Below, piece by piece: positions 61,501 through 64,000 of a DNA stretch of 64,000 bases. Source of the DNA: Streblospio benedicti (lineage: Eukaryota; Annelida; Polychaeta; Spionida; Spionidae). Where the stretch lies: assembly GCA_019095985.1 (NCBI GenBank), contig CM032669.1, forward strand, positions 31,075,959-31,139,958, in the 5' to 3' direction. The translations under genes were made by a program, and so were the position numbers. Position 1 is the first letter of the stretch, and every line of letters starts with the position of its first letter. Below the pieces are notes generated by a model that worked only from the letters and a program-made list of their open reading frames with translations, was not told the origin of the DNA and did not search any database.

Positions 61501-64000
61501 AGTGTAAGAAGGGTTCTTGTATGTTTTAACACCCACATCATGAAATCATGATGAGTATTAGTAGAATTGAATTTCAAGTCTTTTTTCTCCCATAAAATGT
61601 TTTTCACTAATTAGGGAAATCCTTCTAGCTGTTTTTATTCTCCGGCATCTAATGTTACTAAATAAGTTTTACTAAGGGGGCACCTTGCTAACGGGGACAC
61701 TTTATTCTCTATAAGTGATGTCTCTAATAGCGAGTTTCTACTGTATATGATTTCATGATGTATTGGGAAGTGGTTCCAATAAGCCATTTATGCATTACGC
61801 CCATCAATTGATCTTATCACTGAAAACCAATTGCCATTGTTGATGAGTTAGGATACTGAGCATACCAAGTTCATATTTTATTGGTTGTCATATACACTGT
61901 GTAGCAAATCGGTTATATGCATGGTGGTCTGTGGGTCAGTCTTAAACAGCCTTCCCAAAGTAGAACTTAGACTATTATCGGTCTGATATAATTTTTATAT
62001 AATATAATTTTTATATAATTTTTATATAATATTTTTCAAAACGGCATTATCAAGGCAATTCTATACTACTACCGTACTTGCAATGCAAATGCAAGAAAAT
62101 ACTAATCAAACAGACATCGGTGTACAGATAAGACTGGCTTTCCCCAAACGAATAGTAATTGTACAATATCAAGGTTTCCAAATTCAAGGAGACACTGTGT
62201 ATTGCCTACCATGTTCCCAATTCTCCACCCTAGTCTACTACCTAATGCTTTCATTGCCACCACCTGCAGTTGGAAATCTACTCACAAACCACTTGCTTCG
62301 CAAACAAGTAAGCCCATAGATTGAAAGAGAAAAAAGTCAGCAATGTATAACCAAGTTATCTGAGATGTTTTCCCCTTACTTTTCTGAAAAGTTAATACCA
62401 TTTAGTGCTGCCAAGCCAACTTCTAATCTAATTCATCAAGCTTCTATTCTTTGAAGTCCCAATTGCACTTCACGTGATTAAATTCCACAATTGGTAAATG
62501 TAACATTAGGAGATGGAACTAATTGCATATAGTAGTCTAATGCCAATGGTATGATGCAGTAGAGATGAGCCAACTTAATTACTTGGCTACAATTGAAATC
62601 ATTGTTGAAACAAAATGATACGCGTGTCAATGACAATTTAGCCAATGCGCACATTTTAGTTTTGTTCTAATGAACGCCATATCTAATATAATGCAGATAC
62701 CTGCAGTCGGACCAGTTTAACTCGATGTTACAGGGACTAAATAAAAAAAATCGAATAATGTGAAATTCATAAGTATATTTGTATGGTAACATGAATGGAC
62801 GCGTTGTTTGCTCGATTTAGCAATAACTTCGAATGGCCAGCTTGTTGGAGATACATTAGTTCTCCAACTTCTCGTGCATTGCATTATGCGCATCATTCAA
62901 GATTCAAATAGGTGCACAGATAAACTGGTATGATCCACAGGCCATTTGTGTGGTGTAATAAAACATGACATGCTTTCGCCTAGGTCGAAGAGATAAGGGC
63001 ATTAATGCCATCTATATCATAACTTATATTCACCAGTGATTGCCTTTGCACATCAGTGGATATTCAGACCTGCACGAGACTAATCTCACCAATTCCATAA
63101 ACACAACATACGCACCACATATGTTACTAGCCACACGGTTAAAATGGTAATATTCTCGATTCAGTGGAGCTTTGTAAATTGCAATGTTGCCCATTCTGTA
63201 TCATAGATTTTGAGTATGCGTATTTGAGTGTTTCAGTTTTTTTCAAGTAGTCTACCAGGACACTTTTTTTTATATTAGAACATAAAATGTAGAATTATTT
63301 AGATCCTGCGATCATATTGCTTTTTGAGTCCCCAACCCTTTGATGTGCATAGTACTGTATATGTATGTATGATTCTTCTGTGGAGTGATTCGGTCAGAAG
63401 CTGCTATATCAGACTATCTACCTATATGAACTAATTTAGAACTATACTACTGGATATAATGAACTTAAACAGACGTTTCACATATTATCTGGCATCTTTA
63501 TTCAGTGGGTCACGTGGTTAGTATTATGACACAACTTCAAGATGGGCATGGTTATGGTGGCATGTTCCCAAGGCTGGGTTCGCTGCCAAAGACAATTCCA
63601 CTTAGCGCCCCCAACCGCCGCCCCCCCCCCCCCTCTAAAAAAGGACCCCTTCTGTTTAAATTTTGAAAGAAGTTTGGTGGTTTGATGTATCCTTTCATGA
63701 ATATCTTCTCTGATGTTGCACTCGAAAAAAATCCACATTTGGTTCTCTCCTCAGTATGTCCGTGGTTTCCAGGCTGTAACAATACGCTTGCTGAAAATGG
63801 ATGTGATGGTACATTGCTGATGAGTACCAACTAGCGCAACTTGCTCTTCTGTGTTGCTTAAACCTCTCTGTTATACCCCCATTTCACCGCTGACCGAGCA
63901 CGACAGATTGGTGCAACATAGGGCTGATTCTAGTGTGCACGATTAGTGCGCAAAGAGCATACACACAATCACCCCAAACCGCCCTAATACTGACCTACTT
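58573..64000. other. Gene-poor right end
   Basis: No supported gene was found. Visible items: a low-complexity tract of 'cctgacagc' and 'accact' phrases (59100-59480); two 30 bp tandem copies of 'aagaatggtt...aattgagcac' (60861-60920); AT-rich 'tttttatataat' repeats (61985-62035); a pogo-like end (about 61650-61743, finishing 'gagtttctactg' before TA); and a poly-C run at 63620-63633. It may be a long intron or intergenic DNA. Confidence 0.5.
61650..61743. mobile_element. Pogo/mariner-like end fragment
   Basis: The complement begins CAGTAGAAACTCGCTATTAG directly after a TA, and continues with 'gtgtccccgttagcaaggtg'. This matches the end type of 15115-15290. The other end is missing. Confidence 0.45.

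Noticed and set aside
63502-63830. Two overlapping minus-strand open frames
   Set aside because: No motif recognised, no splice signals, and a poly-C run passes through them.

Overview
This is a 64 kb piece of AT-rich animal nuclear DNA. It has spliced genes with GT-AG introns, small exons, abundant non-autonomous DNA transposons, tRNA-derived SINEs, LINE scraps, long microsatellites and two 100-base assembly gaps. The gene types (a DEG/ENaC channel, a RIG-I-like helicase with two CARDs, a von Willebrand type C protein, a PHF6/PHF11-like extended-PHD protein and a claudin-fold tetraspan) point to a bilaterian, most likely a marine invertebrate deuterostome or lophotrochozoan. I cannot name the species from sequence alone. 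Gene models were built by hand from splice sites and reading phase.

Layout, left to right. At 0.8-4.5 kb (minus) lies the 5' part of a DEG/ENaC sodium channel, six exons with all phases consistent. Its extracellular domain carries a large Ser/Thr-rich, mucin-like insert with four 17-residue tandem repeats; the rest of the gene runs off the left edge. At 6.2-8.2 kb (minus) is an intronless, decayed copy of a CARD-CARD-helicase RIG-I-like receptor, bracketed by two diverged copies of a ~450 bp direct repeat. At 14.0-16.3 kb (minus) are two exons of a secreted protein with two VWC domains. At 26.8-42.6 kb (minus) is an eleven-exon gene of about 470 residues with an N-terminal extended PHD finger. 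Its introns host a non-autonomous hAT, a LINE reverse-transcriptase scrap, pogo-like elements and an LTR-retroelement fossil. At 44-46.3 kb are tandemly duplicated, decayed Lys/Glu-rich sequences. At 46.4-49.3 kb is a nearly whole hAT transposon with a BED-DUF659-hAT transposase carrying one frameshift. At 49.5-50.9 kb (plus) is a four-exon gene for an unrecognised secreted Cys-rich protein of 190 residues, followed 576 bp downstream on the same strand by a four-exon claudin/CACNG-like tetraspan gene (51.5-57.1 kb). From 57.1 kb to the end only one candidate exon and repeats were seen.

Repeats. The most coherent theme is a set of miniature elements with GGGA- or AGTC-type terminal inverted repeats and exact TTA or TAA target duplications (80-387, 5039-5358, 18739-19160, 24183-25718, 51855-52385). 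That is the pattern expected of PIF/Harbinger elements, and a HARBI1-like transposase C-terminus survives at 55 kb. Several of these elements are built from unusual spaced poly-C blocks. A second group has TA target sites and CAGTA-type ends (pogo/mariner-like), and a third has CAGGGTT-type ends (hAT-like). The host genes are not an operon and show no obvious common pathway beyond a loose innate-immunity or cell-surface flavour.
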